Origin: Bacillota bacterium
Lineage (GTDB): Bacteria; Bacillota_I; Bacilli_A; RF39; UBA660
Direction of reading: 5' to 3'
Assembly (NCBI GenBank): GCA_023460995.1
Contig: JAEWOE010000006.1
Location: forward strand, 620,001-684,000
Length of the DNA stretch: 64,000 bases
Part shown: piece after piece, positions 8,512-18,279 of the stretch
Layout: every line of letters begins with the position of its first letter
How positions within the stretch are numbered: the first letter of the stretch is position 1
Program-made: the position numbers and the translations under genes
Notes under the pieces: model-generated
What the model was told of the DNA's origin: nothing
The model's database searches: none
What the model saw: only the letters and a program-made list of their open reading frames with translations

Positions 8512-8598
8512 GTTAATGTTTAGTAGTAAAACAAGTAAATTGTGGTATAATAACTACTGATGTTTTTAAAAATAAAATTATGAGTCAAGAGGTGTTTC

Positions 8599-11409
8599 AT
8601 GGAAAATATAGTAATAAAAGGTGCACGCGAAAATAATTTAAAGAATATTAATATAACTTTACCAAAGGATAAATTAATAGTAATGACAGGTGTATCAGGT
8701 TCTGGTAAGTCTTCACTTGCGTTTGACACTATATACGCAGAAGGTCAAAGAAGATATGTAGAAAGTTTAAGTGCCTATGCTAGGCAGTTTTTAGGTGGCT
8801 CAGAAAAACCTGATGTAGATTCAATTGAGGGATTATCACCTGCAATTAGTATTGATCAAAAAACAACAAATAAAAATCCAAGAAGTACAGTTGGTACAGT
8901 AACTGAGATATATGATTATTTAAGATTATTATATGCTAGAGTAGGTATTCCTTATTGTCCAACTCATAATAAGCCAATATCTAGTCAAAGCATTGAAGAA
9001 ATGACAAATCAAATATTAGCTTTAGAAGAAGGAACAAAAATAAGAATTCTTAGTCCTGTTGTATATGGCGAAAAGGGTACACAAAAAGAAGTGCTTGATG
9101 ATCTTAGAAAAGATGGTTATGCAAGAGTAAGAATAGATGGCGAAGATTATGATTTAAGTGAAGAAATAAATCTTGAAAAGAACAAGAAACATAATGTAGA
9201 AGCTATCATTGATAGGTTAGTTATTAAGGATGATGTTAGAAGTAGACTTTATGAAGCAATCGAACTAGCAGTTAAACTTTCAAATGGAAAAGTAGTTATA
9301 GATGTAATTGGTGGAGAACTGATTGTGATGAGTGAGAAATATGCTTGTCCAGATTGTGATTTTAGTTTGCCAGAATTAGAGCCAAGAATGTTTTCATTTA
9401 ATGCACCATATGGAGCATGTCAAGACTGTAAAGGTCTAGGAATTAAGATGAAAATAGATGAGGATTTAGTAATACCTGATAAAGATAAGAGTATTAATGA
9501 TGGTGCTATAGTAGCCATTAATTTAAATGATACAACAAACATAATATATACTCAAATAGATACTGTATGTAGATATTATGACATTGATATGGATGTTCCG
9601 TTAAAAAAACTTAGTAAAGAAAAATTAGATATTTTATTATATGGAACACCAGATATTTTAGAGTTCAACTATGTTGCCAAAAATGGTAATACTAGAACTT
9701 CAAGAGATTTTTATGAAGGTATAATAACTAATTTAGAAAGACGATATATTGAAACAAAAAGTGGTTGGATAAGAGAATGGATAGAGCAGTATATGACTGA
9801 ACTTCCATGTCCAACTTGTAATGGCTCTAGATTAGATTCATCAGTTTTATCAGTTAAAATAAATGATAAGAATATATATGAAGTTACTTTATTAAGCATA
9901 AGAGACCTATATAAATTTGTAAGTAATTTAGAATTAACAAAAGAACAAGCCGAAATATCTAAACTAATAGTAAAAGAAATTGGATCTAGATTAAACTTTT
10001 TAATAAATGTTGGACTAGAATATTTAACTTTAGCTAGAACAGCTGGTACATTGAGTGGAGGAGAAGCTCAAAGAATTAGACTTGCTACTCAAATTGGTTC
10101 TAGATTAACAGGAGTTTTATATGTACTTGATGAACCAAGTATTGGTCTTCATCAAAGAGATAATCAAAGATTAATAAATTCATTACTTGAAATGCGTGAT
10201 CTAGGAAATACATTAGTTGTAGTTGAGCATGATACTGATACAATGCTTGCAGCTGATTATTTAGTTGATATTGGTCCAGGCGCTGGTATTCATGGCGGGC
10301 AAGTAGTTGCTGAAGGTACACCAGAACAAGTAATGCATAATCCCAATAGTTTAACTGGTAAATATTTAACAGGTGAATTAAAAATAGAAATACCTATGGC
10401 TAGAAGAAAAGGAAACAAGAAGTATATTGAGATAAAAGGAGCAGTCGAAAATAATTTAAAAAATATCGATGTTAAGTTTCCTCTTGGAACATTTACTTGT
10501 ATAACTGGAGTATCTGGTTCTGGTAAAAGTAGTTTAATAAATGAAATTTTATACAAAGCAGTATCTGCTAATTTATATAGAACTAAAGAAAAACCAGGTA
10601 AATTCAAATCAATTAAAGGATTAGATCATATTGATAAAGTTGTCGATATATCACAATCCCCAATAGGCAGAACTCCTAGAAGTAATCCTGCTACATATGT
10701 AGGAGTTTTTGATGATATAAGAGATGTTTTTGCTCAAACAAAAGAAGCTAAAATACGTGGTTATGACAAAGGTAGGTTTTCATTTAACGTTAAAGGTGGA
10801 CGCTGTGAAGCATGTTGGGGTGATGGTGTAAAAAGAATAGAAATGCACTTTTTACCAGATGTATATGTCCCTTGTGATGTGTGTGGTGGAACAAGATATA
10901 ATAATGAAACTTTACAAATTAAATATAAAGGAAAAAGTATATATGACGTTCTAGAGATGCGTGTAGATGAGGCACTGGAATTCTTTGAGAATGTTCCAAA
11001 AGTTAAGACAAAATTACAAATGCTAATGGATGTAGGACTTTCTTATGTAAAATTAGGTCAAAGTGCTCCAACACTTTCTGGTGGAGAAGCAGCTAGAGTA
11101 AAACTTGCTAAAGAATTACAAAAGAAACCTACAGGAAAAAGTCTATTTATATTAGATGAGCCAACAACTGGTCTTCATACTGATGATATTAAGAAATTAT
11201 TAGTTATTTTAGAGAGAATTGTTGATAATGGTGATACAGTAATCGTTATTGAACATAATTTAGATGTTATTAAAGTAGCTGATCATATCATTGACTTAGG
11301 TCCTGAAGGTGGAGATGGTGGCGGAACCATTGTTGCAGTTGGTACACCAGAAGACATTATTAAAGTTGAAGCAAGTTATACCGGAAAGTTCTTAAAAGCT
11401 ATAATTTAA
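8599..11409 (+). CDS. uvrA: UvrABC excinuclease subunit A
   Basis: 936 residues, normal length. Two ABC ATPase modules: Walker A 'GVSGSGKSSLAFDT' near residue 31 and a second near residue 637, signatures 'LSGGEAQRIRLA' and 'LSGGEAARVKLA', and two zinc-binding Cys clusters ('CPDCDFSLPE...GACQDC' and 'CEACWGDGVKRIEMHF...CDVC'). UvrA dimers scan DNA for bulky lesions and load UvrB. uvrB is not adjacent in this window, unlike in many Bacillota. The LexA box in the promoter predicts DNA-damage induction together with recG and umuC here. Confidence 0.97.
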   Translation: MENIVIKGARENNLKNINITLPKDKLIVMTGVSGSGKSSLAFDTIYAEGQRRYVESLSAYARQFLGGSEKPDVDSIEGLSPAISIDQKTTNKNPRSTVGTVTEIYDYLRLLYARVGIPYCPTHNKPISSQSIEEMTNQILALEEGTKIRILSPVVYGEKGTQKEVLDDLRKDGYARVRIDGEDYDLSEEINLEKNKKHNVEAIIDRLVIKDDVRSRLYEAIELAVKLSNGKVVIDVIGGELIVMSEKYACPDCDFSLPELEPRMFSFNAPYGACQDCKGLGIKMKIDEDLVIPDKDKSINDGAIVAINLNDTTNIIYTQIDTVCRYYDIDMDVPLKKLSKEKLDILLYGTPDILEFNYVAKNGNTRTSRDFYEGIITNLERRYIETKSGWIREWIEQYMTELPCPTCNGSRLDSSVLSVKINDKNIYEVTLLSIRDLYKFVSNLELTKEQAEISKLIVKEIGSRLNFLINVGLEYLTLARTAGTLSGGEAQRIRLATQIGSRLTGVLYVLDEPSIGLHQRDNQRLINSLLEMRDLGNTLVVVEHDTDTMLAADYLVDIGPGAGIHGGQVVAEGTPEQVMHNPNSLTGKYLTGELKIEIPMARRKGNKKYIEIKGAVENNLKNIDVKFPLGTFTCITGVSGSGKSSLINEILYKAVSANLYRTKEKPGKFKSIKGLDHIDKVVDISQSPIGRTPRSNPATYVGVFDDIRDVFAQTKEAKIRGYDKGRFSFNVKGGRCEACWGDGVKRIEMHFLPDVYVPCDVCGGTRYNNETLQIKYKGKSIYDVLEMRVDEALEFFENVPKVKTKLQMLMDVGLSYVKLGQSAPTLSGGEAARVKLAKELQKKPTGKSLFILDEPTTGLHTDDIKKLLVILERIVDNGDTVIVIEHNLDVIKVADHIIDLGPEGGDGGGTIVAVGTPEDIIKVEASYTGKFLKAII

Positions 11410-11501
11410 TTAGAAAATTATGTATACGCAACCGTAAGTAGCATAAAAACAACTTGTAGTTGGTAGATAATATATATAGTTTTTAGTATATTTATCTAGA
11501 G

Positions 11502-12374
11502 GTGAAGAAAATGGATTTTAGAGAAAAACTACAAATGTTACGAAAGGAAAAAGGCTATTCTCAAGAACAGCTTGCAGATATTTTAGGTGTATCAAGACAA
11601 GCTGTTTCAAAATGGGAATCTGGAACAAGTTATCCTGAAACTGATAAATTAATAGAAATAAGTAAGTTATTTCATGTTTCGTTAGATGAACTATTAAAAA
11701 ATGAAATTAATGAGACTAAAAAAGCAAATGCAACATTAAACAGTGAAAAGGAAAATGAATTTATAAAATTTTATAAAAAGTTTTCTACTATGATAGGATT
11801 AGGTGTAGTATCATGCATTACATCATTAATCGCTGCAACACTTGCCTATGATATTTTTCATAGTGAAATAATGCAGATTATTCTATTTTTTACATTTATA
11901 ACTATAGGTGTAATAATCTTTATTTATTACGGTACTATGTATTCAAGATATGAAAATATTGAAAAATTATATAAAGAAAAATATAATAATAGAGAAGTTC
12001 CAATAGAATTTTCTAAAAAGTTCTCAGTTGTTATATCAGTAGCAGTTGCACTATGTATTTTAGGAATAGTTCTAGCAGGAGTTATAAGTGAATTTACATC
12101 TTTAGACAGCATAATAGCTTCAGCATTCTTTATTCCTATTTCAATAGCTGTTTATATGTTCATATATTATGGAATGCAATATGAAATTTATAGTAATAAA
12201 AAGCCTGTACAAAAAAATGTGACTGATAAAGCTCATGCTGTTGTAATGATAGTTGCAACAATGGTTTTTTTAGTAGTTGGTTTTTTATGGAATGCATGGC
12301 ATCCAGGTTGGATTGCTTTTGTAGTAGGTGGCTTAATCTGTGGTATTATTTCTGTTATTGGCAACGAAAAATAA
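11502..12374 (+). CDS. XRE-family regulator with C-terminal membrane helices
   Basis: 290 residues (the frame opens at 11502; ATG 11511 is the alternative start). The N-terminal helix-turn-helix is 'GYSQEQLADILGVSRQAVSKWESG', a strong XRE/Cro match, extended by 'YPETDKLIEISKLFHVSLDELL'. From about residue 95 on there are five to six hydrophobic helices. This HTH-plus-membrane design occurs in Bacillota regulators that sense something at the membrane while bound to DNA near it. It stands alone, with the unrelated pilin downstream, so its target is unknown; autoregulation would be usual for the family. Confidence 0.85.
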   Translation: MKKMDFREKLQMLRKEKGYSQEQLADILGVSRQAVSKWESGTSYPETDKLIEISKLFHVSLDELLKNEINETKKANATLNSEKENEFIKFYKKFSTMIGLGVVSCITSLIAATLAYDIFHSEIMQIILFFTFITIGVIIFIYYGTMYSRYENIEKLYKEKYNNREVPIEFSKKFSVVISVAVALCILGIVLAGVISEFTSLDSIIASAFFIPISIAVYMFIYYGMQYEIYSNKKPVQKNVTDKAHAVVMIVATMVFLVVGFLWNAWHPGWIAFVVGGLICGIISVIGNEK

Positions 12375-12481
12375 TAATTTTTATATAAGTATGTAAATAG
12401 AAATTCAAATTATTAATAAATCTTGTAACAATATATCTTTCATGCTAAAATAATTGTAGTATTATAGGAGGAGTATGAAGG

Positions 12482-12862
12482 ATGAGTAAAAAAGGTTTTA
12501 CGTTAATTGAGTTACTAGCAGTAATATTAATACTAGGGATTATAGCATTAATAGCTATTCCAGTAGTAAATACTATCATTAAGGAAAGCAGAAGAGGTGC
12601 ATTTGAATCAAGCGCTAACAATGTAATAAGCGCAGTAGAAGATGCATGTCATTTGCAACTTCTTAGAGGAGAAACTTTAACAACAACTTATACATTTAGT
12701 GATCATGTAGCAACACCTTCTGTAAATGTACAAGGTGAGTTACCATTAAGTGGAACAATTACATTAGATAGTACATGTAATTCAACTGTTTCTATCTCAA
12801 ATAACAGATTTACTGCTACAAAAACTTCAACAGCTAATGAATTAACAATAACAGATTTATAA
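12482..12862 (+). CDS. Type IV pilin-like (class III signal peptide) protein
   Basis: 126 residues. The start 'MSKKGFTLIELLAVILILGIIALIAIPVV' is a textbook prepilin: cleavage after Gly5, Phe+1, Glu+5 and a long hydrophobic helix. The rest is a small pseudopilin-like globular part with two Cys (residues about 58 and 99) that could form a disulfide outside. RBS AGGAGG lies just upstream. No prepilin peptidase, ATPase or other com/pil gene is in the window, so this is an orphan relying on machinery elsewhere; ComGC-like competence pseudopilin or an adhesive minor pilin are both possible. Confidence 0.85.
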   Translation: MSKKGFTLIELLAVILILGIIALIAIPVVNTIIKESRRGAFESSANNVISAVEDACHLQLLRGETLTTTYTFSDHVATPSVNVQGELPLSGTITLDSTCNSTVSISNNRFTATKTSTANELTITDL

Positions 12863-12908
12863 GATTAAATAGTTGTTATGAAAAATTAAACAACTTTGAT
12901 TAATTAGT

Positions 12909-12936
12909 AAACCAATCTATTAATAGATTGGTTTTT
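12909..12936 (+). terminator. Intrinsic terminator after the pilin gene
   Basis: A 26-base perfect palindrome (12909-12934; arms AAACCAATCTAT and ATAGATTGGTTT) followed by T residues. Confidence 0.8.
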
Positions 12937-13011
12937 GTTTACTAAGTTTAAATTAAGTGTTTATGAATGATAATTAATTTGTTATAATGTATATGTTAGG
13001 AAGATGATAAA

Positions 13012-13521
13012 ATGAAATTCAAATATAACTTAAGTAAAAAAAATTATGAAAGAATTGTTAGAAGAACAAACTCAAAAAATAATCTCTATTATGTAATAGC
13101 AGGTTCGTTAGTATTCTTGTTTTTTATTAGAAATTTAGTATTAGATAATTTTATGATAACACTAATTTTATATTTAGTAGCGTGTTTAATAATTTATGGC
13201 GCAGTAGAATTAGTAACAATATTAACTTCTAAATTGCTTGTTAGATTAAATGAAAAAGGTTTAGGAGTAAAATATGGTACTTATGAATGTGCCTTAACTA
13301 AAGAAAAATTTACAGAAAAATTAGAAAATACAGAAATATCTATTGAATTAAAAGATATAGTAAGAACAAATAAGTTAAAAAACACTTATGAAGTAATGAC
13401 AAAAAAAATGATAATAGTATTCAATAAAGGATTGTTTGAAAATCAAGACGATTATGATAAAGTTGTCCAGTTTTTTGAAAATAATATTAAAAAACAAAAT
13501 AAAAAGTCAAAAAACGCATAG
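13012..13521 (+). CDS. YcxB-like membrane protein
   Basis: 169 residues. The opening 'MKFKYNLSKKNYERIVRR' and two closely spaced membrane helices (about 24-42 and 46-68), followed by a soluble domain of about 95 residues with short beta-like segments ('IELKDIVRTNKL...YEVMTKKMIIVFNKGLF'), resemble the widespread, uncharacterised YcxB-like proteins of Bacillota. It lies 20 bases upstream of deoD and may share a transcript with it. No enzymatic motif is visible. Confidence 0.6.
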   Translation: MKFKYNLSKKNYERIVRRTNSKNNLYYVIAGSLVFLFFIRNLVLDNFMITLILYLVACLIIYGAVELVTILTSKLLVRLNEKGLGVKYGTYECALTKEKFTEKLENTEISIELKDIVRTNKLKNTYEVMTKKMIIVFNKGLFENQDDYDKVVQFFENNIKKQNKKSKNA

Positions 13522-13541
13522 AATAAAAAGGAGAAATAGTT

Positions 13542-14249
13542 ATGACACCACATATTGAAGCAAAAGAAAATGAAATAGCAAAAATAGTAATTATGCCAGG
13601 AGATCCTCTTCGTGCTAAATTTATTGCTGAAACATATTTAAAAGACTACAAATTAGTTAATAATGTAAGAGGAATGTTAGCTTTCACAGGAACATACAAG
13701 GATAAAGAAATAACAGTAATGGCTTCTGGTATGGGTATGCCTAGTATTGGTATATATTCATATGAATTATTTAAATCTTATAATGTTGAAAAAATTATTA
13801 GAGTAGGTAGTTGTGGAGCGTACACTGCTGATTTAAATTTATATGATTTAGTTTTAGTAAACGCTTGTTTTTCAGAATCATCATATGCCAAAACACAAAA
13901 TGGTTGTGAAGATAACATGATGCATGCTTCTGATTATTTAAATTTTTACTTAAAGGAAACAGCAGAGGAACTAAATGCTCATATAACAATTGCCAATGTT
14001 CATAGTTCAGATGTATTTTATAAAGAAAATGATAATTATAAACAAATATATAATGACTATGGTTGTTTAGCTGGAGAAATGGAATCTTTCGCTTTATTTC
14101 ATAATGCTAATGTTTTAGGTAAAAAAGCTGCGTGTTTACTTACTGTTTCTAATAATTTAGTTACAAATGCAGAAACTACTTCAGAAGAACGCCAGAATAG
14201 TTTTACAAAAATGATTGAAATAGCTTTAGAAAGTTCATTAAAATTATGA
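13542..14249 (+). CDS. deoD: Purine-nucleoside phosphorylase, DeoD type
   Basis: 235 residues, the size of hexameric trimeric-fold PNPs. Visible motifs are phosphate-binding 'MPGDPLRAKFIAETYL', 'GMGMPSIGIYSYEL', 'RVGSCGAY' and ribose/base-binding 'GEMESFALF'. The enzyme cleaves inosine, guanosine or adenosine with phosphate to base plus ribose-1-phosphate. Its stop overlaps the start of the adenosine deaminase gene (ATGA), making a two-step salvage operon: adenosine to inosine to hypoxanthine. Confidence 0.95.
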   Translation: MTPHIEAKENEIAKIVIMPGDPLRAKFIAETYLKDYKLVNNVRGMLAFTGTYKDKEITVMASGMGMPSIGIYSYELFKSYNVEKIIRVGSCGAYTADLNLYDLVLVNACFSESSYAKTQNGCEDNMMHASDYLNFYLKETAEELNAHITIANVHSSDVFYKENDNYKQIYNDYGCLAGEMESFALFHNANVLGKKAACLLTVSNNLVTNAETTSEERQNSFTKMIEIALESSLKL

Positions 14250-15214
14250 TGGATTATAGTAAACTACCTAAAATAGAACTTCATGTTCACTTAGATGGTT
14301 CTGTTAGATTAGATACAGCTGCTGAATTACTTGATATGAGTATTAATGAAGTTAAATATGACATGATTGCTAAAGAAAAGTGTTTAGATTTAAATGATTA
14401 TTTAACTAAGTTCGAATTACCCAAAAAAATTATGCAGACAAAAAGAAACATAGAACGTATTGCTTATGAACTAGCTATTGATTTAAAGAATGATGGCGTT
14501 ATATATGCTGAAATTAGATTCGCACCTATCAAGCATACATTAGAAGGATTATCCCCATATGATGTTACTGAAAGTGTAATGATAGGTCTTAATAGAGTTG
14601 ATATAAAAACTAACATAATACTTTGTATGATGCGTAATGATGATATAAAAACTAATATGATGATTATTGATGTTGCTAGACATTATTTAAATAATGGTGT
14701 ATGCGCAGTAGATTTAGCGGGTGCTGAAGCTATTTACAAAACGCAAGATTTTAAGGAACTATTTGATTATGCTAAAGAAAAAAGTGTACCATTCACAATA
14801 CACGCGGGAGAAGCTGATGGAAGGGAAAGTATTAAATCAGCAATAACTTTTGGAGCAACAAGAATTGGACATGGTGTTAATATAGTTAGTGAAGAAGATT
14901 TAATTAAAGAAGTTATTGATAAGGATATCTTGCTTGAAATATGTCCTACAAGTAATATTCAAACAAGAGTATCAGACAGTTATAAAAGCCATCCTATCAG
15001 AAAAATATATGACCTAGGAGTACCATTATCTATTAATACAGATAATAGAACTGTATCCAATACAACTTTAAAAAAAGAATATAAAAATTTAGAAGTAAAT
15101 TTAGAGTTTAATACTGAAGATTTTGTAAAAACTAATAAACAGGCTATCAGTCATGCATTTATTAGTGAAAATGAAAAGAAGGATTTGTTAAATAAATTTA
15201 ATAGCTTATTATAG
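14246..15214 (+). CDS. add: Adenosine deaminase
   Basis: 322 residues. Zinc-dependent amidohydrolase motifs in order: 'ELHVHLDGSVR' (two zinc-binding His), 'HAGEADG' (His and the catalytic Glu nearby), 'GHGVN' and 'SINTDNRTVSN' with the metal-binding Asp. It converts adenosine or deoxyadenosine to inosine or deoxyinosine. The four-base overlap with deoD indicates translational coupling. Somewhat shorter than the 340-350 residues of Enterobacterial Add but complete in all catalytic motifs. Confidence 0.95.
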   Translation: MMDYSKLPKIELHVHLDGSVRLDTAAELLDMSINEVKYDMIAKEKCLDLNDYLTKFELPKKIMQTKRNIERIAYELAIDLKNDGVIYAEIRFAPIKHTLEGLSPYDVTESVMIGLNRVDIKTNIILCMMRNDDIKTNMMIIDVARHYLNNGVCAVDLAGAEAIYKTQDFKELFDYAKEKSVPFTIHAGEADGRESIKSAITFGATRIGHGVNIVSEEDLIKEVIDKDILLEICPTSNIQTRVSDSYKSHPIRKIYDLGVPLSINTDNRTVSNTTLKKEYKNLEVNLEFNTEDFVKTNKQAISHAFISENEKKDLLNKFNSLL

Positions 15215-15227
15215 ATGAGGTGAGAAA

Positions 15228-16505
15228 ATGGAATACAGAAAGGTAAATGAGCAGGCTTACAACATTCATTTTGTAAAAACCGATAAATTCAAAAGAATAA
15301 AGATTAGAATAAATTTTAAGGAAATAATTGAAAAAGAAAAAATAGCCTATAGGAATTTGTTGTCATTAATATTACTTGAAGCAACAAAAACATATCCAAC
15401 AAGAAGGTTATTAGATATTGAGTGCGAAAATTTATATAATATAAATGTAGGCGCAAGTACCAGTCAATCAGGTAATTATCAATTATTAAGATTTGATACA
15501 ATGTTCTTAAATGAAAAGTATACTGAAGAAGGAATGCTTGAAAAATCTCTTCAGTTCTTTTTAGACTTTATATTTAATCCAAATGTTGAAAGTGGAAAGT
15601 TTGATATCCAGACTTTTAACAATGCTAAAAACATATTAAAAGAAGATATTGAATCTTTTAATGATAATCCAGGAAGATATGCTTTTTCTAGATTATATGA
15701 AGTAATGTGTCCTGATTCTGTTTTAAGATATCACAATACTGGTTATATGGAAGATTTAGAAAAAATAACTCCTGAAAACCTATATGCATATTATAAGGAA
15801 CTTCTTAGAACTAACTTAATCGATATATTTATAATAGGTGATATTGACTTTAATAGTATGGAAAAAATAATTAAAGAAAACTTTTCTATAAATACTTTAA
15901 AACAAGTTAAATTAGAACATTTTATTAAGCAAGAGAAATATAAAAAAATACCACAAGTAGTAACTGATTCTAAGGAGATTAATCAAAGTATTCTTATTTT
16001 AGCCTACAAGTTAAAAGATATTACTCCTTTTGAAAGAGAGTATGTTTTAGCTTTATATAATTCAATTTTAGGTGGTGGACCAGACTCAAAATTATTTAAA
16101 GAAGTAAGAGAAAAGAATAGTTTATGTTATTCTGTTTCTTCATCACATTCTGGTATTGCTAATTTAGAATATGTAAGTGCTGGGATAGATGAAAAGAGTT
16201 TTGATAAAGCAGTTAAACTAATAAAAAAAGAAGTTAAGAAGATGGCATCTGGTGATTTTACAGAAGAAGAAATTATACAGGCTAAAACGACTTATTTAGC
16301 GTCATTAAAGGAATTACAAGATTCAACTACTGGTATAATAAATATATATGAAGCTCATGAATATTTAAATTATGGACTAATTGAGGATAGAAATAATGAG
16401 ATAGTAAAAGTTACTAAAGAAGATATCCTTAATGTAAGTAAAAAAATACATTTAGATACTATATATATACTAAAAGGAGAACGACATGAAGAAGAAAATA
16501 ATTAA
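15228..16505 (+). CDS. M16-family peptidase, non-catalytic partner (YmfF-like)
   Basis: 425 residues with the two-lobed M16 layout, including 'LGGGPDSKLFKEVREKNSLCYSV', the substrate-binding RY-type region of the C-terminal half. The inverted zinc motif HxxEH is absent from the N-terminal lobe, where the sequence reads 'RNLLSLILLEATKTYPTRR'. Such subunits pair with an active M16 partner, here the next gene, which overlaps by 20 bases. The pair corresponds to YmfF/YmfH of Bacillus. Function in this organism is unknown; peptide processing or degradation in the cytoplasm is the likely role. Confidence 0.85.
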   Translation: MEYRKVNEQAYNIHFVKTDKFKRIKIRINFKEIIEKEKIAYRNLLSLILLEATKTYPTRRLLDIECENLYNINVGASTSQSGNYQLLRFDTMFLNEKYTEEGMLEKSLQFFLDFIFNPNVESGKFDIQTFNNAKNILKEDIESFNDNPGRYAFSRLYEVMCPDSVLRYHNTGYMEDLEKITPENLYAYYKELLRTNLIDIFIIGDIDFNSMEKIIKENFSINTLKQVKLEHFIKQEKYKKIPQVVTDSKEINQSILILAYKLKDITPFEREYVLALYNSILGGGPDSKLFKEVREKNSLCYSVSSSHSGIANLEYVSAGIDEKSFDKAVKLIKKEVKKMASGDFTEEEIIQAKTTYLASLKELQDSTTGIINIYEAHEYLNYGLIEDRNNEIVKVTKEDILNVSKKIHLDTIYILKGERHEEENN

Positions 16506-17775
16506 AGGACTTGATTTAAATGTCTACTCTGAAAAATTAGACAATGGCTTAGAAATATATATAGTACCATTTAAAAATGTTAATAATACATATGCTACTT
16601 ATAGTACTAGATACGGTGGTATGCATAATGATTTTGTACCAAGTGGTGAAAGTAAATCAATAAGTGTTCCTAAAGGAATAGCACACTTCTTAGAACATAA
16701 AATGTTTGAACAAGAAGATGGTAGTGATGTCTTTGGCTTCTTTTCTGAAAGAGGTAGCGATGCGAATGCCAATACAAACGTTAGAAAGACAACTTATTTA
16801 TTTTCAGGACCAAATAGTTTCTATGAAACCTTAGAATTCTTACTTGATTATGTAGAAAAACCTTATTTTACAGATGAAAATGTTGAAAAAGAAAAAGGAA
16901 TAATAACTCAAGAAATAATGATGTATGAGGATAAACCTTTTTCAAGAATGTATAATGGAATATTATTTAATACTCTTATTAATCATCCAATGAAATATCC
17001 TGTCATAGGAACAGTTCAAAGTGTTAATAGTATTACTAAAGAAAATTTATATGACTGTTATAATACTTTTTATCATCCTTCAAATATGTTTGTTATAGTT
17101 ACAGGTAATGTTGACCCTGATGAAGTTTTAAAAGTTATAGCTAATCATGAGGATAAAAGAAATTTAGAGCCTCGCAAAAAGGTGAAATTACCAAAGTATA
17201 ATGAACCTGATGTAGTAGCAAAAAAAGAAGAAACAATATTTATGGATGTTACTATTCCAAAGACTTCAATTACTTATAAAATTAGAGTATCACATATTAA
17301 AGATATTGATTATAACCAAGTTTATGCTGATATAATGAATGCTTTAGATTTAAAATTAAGTACTACTTCATTGTTTAATGAGAGATTAAGAAATGAAGGC
17401 TTAATATCAGGCTCTATTGATATAACAGGCTTAAAAGTTGATGATCATATAGTAGCAGTAATAGATGCAGAAACAAAAAATCCAGAAAAAGTTATTGAAC
17501 TTATAAAAGAAGAACTAAAGGATTTTAAAATTAGTGAAGAAGAATTAGAACGAAGAAAAAGAACAGGTATTAGTGATTTAGTTTTCACAAGTGATAGTAT
17601 ATTTAGAACTAATAATAAATTAATGGCTGATTTAATAACATTAGGTAATATTGATTATGAACCAGTTGATACTATAAAGAAGACTAATATTAAAGAAGTA
17701 AAAAGTATTCTTTCTAGAATATCATTAGATAATTATACTGTCTTTACTATTAAGCCAATGGAAGATAAAAATTAA
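16486..17775 (+). CDS. M16-family zinc peptidase, catalytic subunit (YmfH-like)
   Basis: 429 residues. The N-terminal lobe has 'IAHFLEHKMFE', an intact HxxEH zinc motif, and the third ligand Glu fits in 'EKEKGIITQEIMMYEDKP' some 75 residues later. This is the active half of a heterodimeric M16 protease; the preceding gene supplies the inactive half. ATG 16486 lies inside the upstream gene behind AAAGGAGAACGAC. A hairpin terminator follows directly. Confidence 0.9.
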   Translation: MKKKIIKGLDLNVYSEKLDNGLEIYIVPFKNVNNTYATYSTRYGGMHNDFVPSGESKSISVPKGIAHFLEHKMFEQEDGSDVFGFFSERGSDANANTNVRKTTYLFSGPNSFYETLEFLLDYVEKPYFTDENVEKEKGIITQEIMMYEDKPFSRMYNGILFNTLINHPMKYPVIGTVQSVNSITKENLYDCYNTFYHPSNMFVIVTGNVDPDEVLKVIANHEDKRNLEPRKKVKLPKYNEPDVVAKKEETIFMDVTIPKTSITYKIRVSHIKDIDYNQVYADIMNALDLKLSTTSLFNERLRNEGLISGSIDITGLKVDDHIVAVIDAETKNPEKVIELIKEELKDFKISEEELERRKRTGISDLVFTSDSIFRTNNKLMADLITLGNIDYEPVDTIKKTNIKEVKSILSRISLDNYTVFTIKPMEDKN

Positions 17776-17781
17776 GCAAAA

Positions 17782-17811
17782 AAAGTACACATATGAAAAG
17801 TGTATTTTTTT
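17782..17811 (+). terminator. Intrinsic terminator of the deoD-add-M16 run
   Basis: Stem GTACAC/GTGTAT-type pairing (TACAC 17786-17790 with GTGTA) and seven T residues. Confidence 0.65.
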
Positions 17812-17982
17812 GTAAATTTTCTTATTAATGTATTAATATAGTTATTAGTAGTGATTTTAATACTGATAATTATCTCTTTAACTAAATCTATTTATGATAT
17901 TTTTATGTTTTATCATATATTACTTGATTAAATCTTTAGTTTATGGTAAATTAATAACAGTTATAAAAAAGGAGGGAACATA

Positions 17983-18195
17983 GTGGAAATTGCTTTAATT
18001 ATAGTTTCAATTTTATTAATAGCTATTGTCCTTTTACAAAGTGGTAAAGCTGAATCTGCTTCAAATATTGTAAGTGGTGGTAATGATAATCTATTTGCTA
18101 ACCGTAAAGAAAGAGGTGGCGAGCTAGTAATAACTCGTGCTACTGTTGTCTTAGGCGCATTATTCTTTATTTTATGTTTAGTAATGGGATTTTAA
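17983..18195 (+). CDS. secG: Preprotein translocase subunit SecG
   Basis: 70 residues: membrane helix 'IALIIVSILLIAIVLLQSGK', the conserved loop 'NLFANRKERGGELVITRATVVLGALFF' and a second helix. The helix-loop-helix pattern with 'LLQSGK' is SecG, the small stabilising subunit of SecYEG. GTG start behind a strong AAGGAGGG. It usually precedes rnr and smpB; here it is alone, between two terminators, with rlmN after it. Confidence 0.92.
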   Translation: MEIALIIVSILLIAIVLLQSGKAESASNIVSGGNDNLFANRKERGGELVITRATVVLGALFFILCLVMGF

Positions 18196-18208
18196 TTTAA
18201 TATATTAA

Positions 18209-18237
18209 AATAATAGATATGTCTATTATTTTTTTTG
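18209..18237 (+). terminator. Intrinsic terminator after secG
   Basis: Perfect 9-bp stem AATAATAGA/TCTATTATT with loop TATG and a T-run. Confidence 0.85.
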
Positions 18238-18279
18238 TCTTTTTGATATAATGTAATATAGTGAAGTATAGGTGAAATA

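Noticed and set aside
10100..10607. Minus-strand ORFs inside uvrA
   Set aside because: They lie over strongly conserved UvrA motifs and lack ribosome sites.
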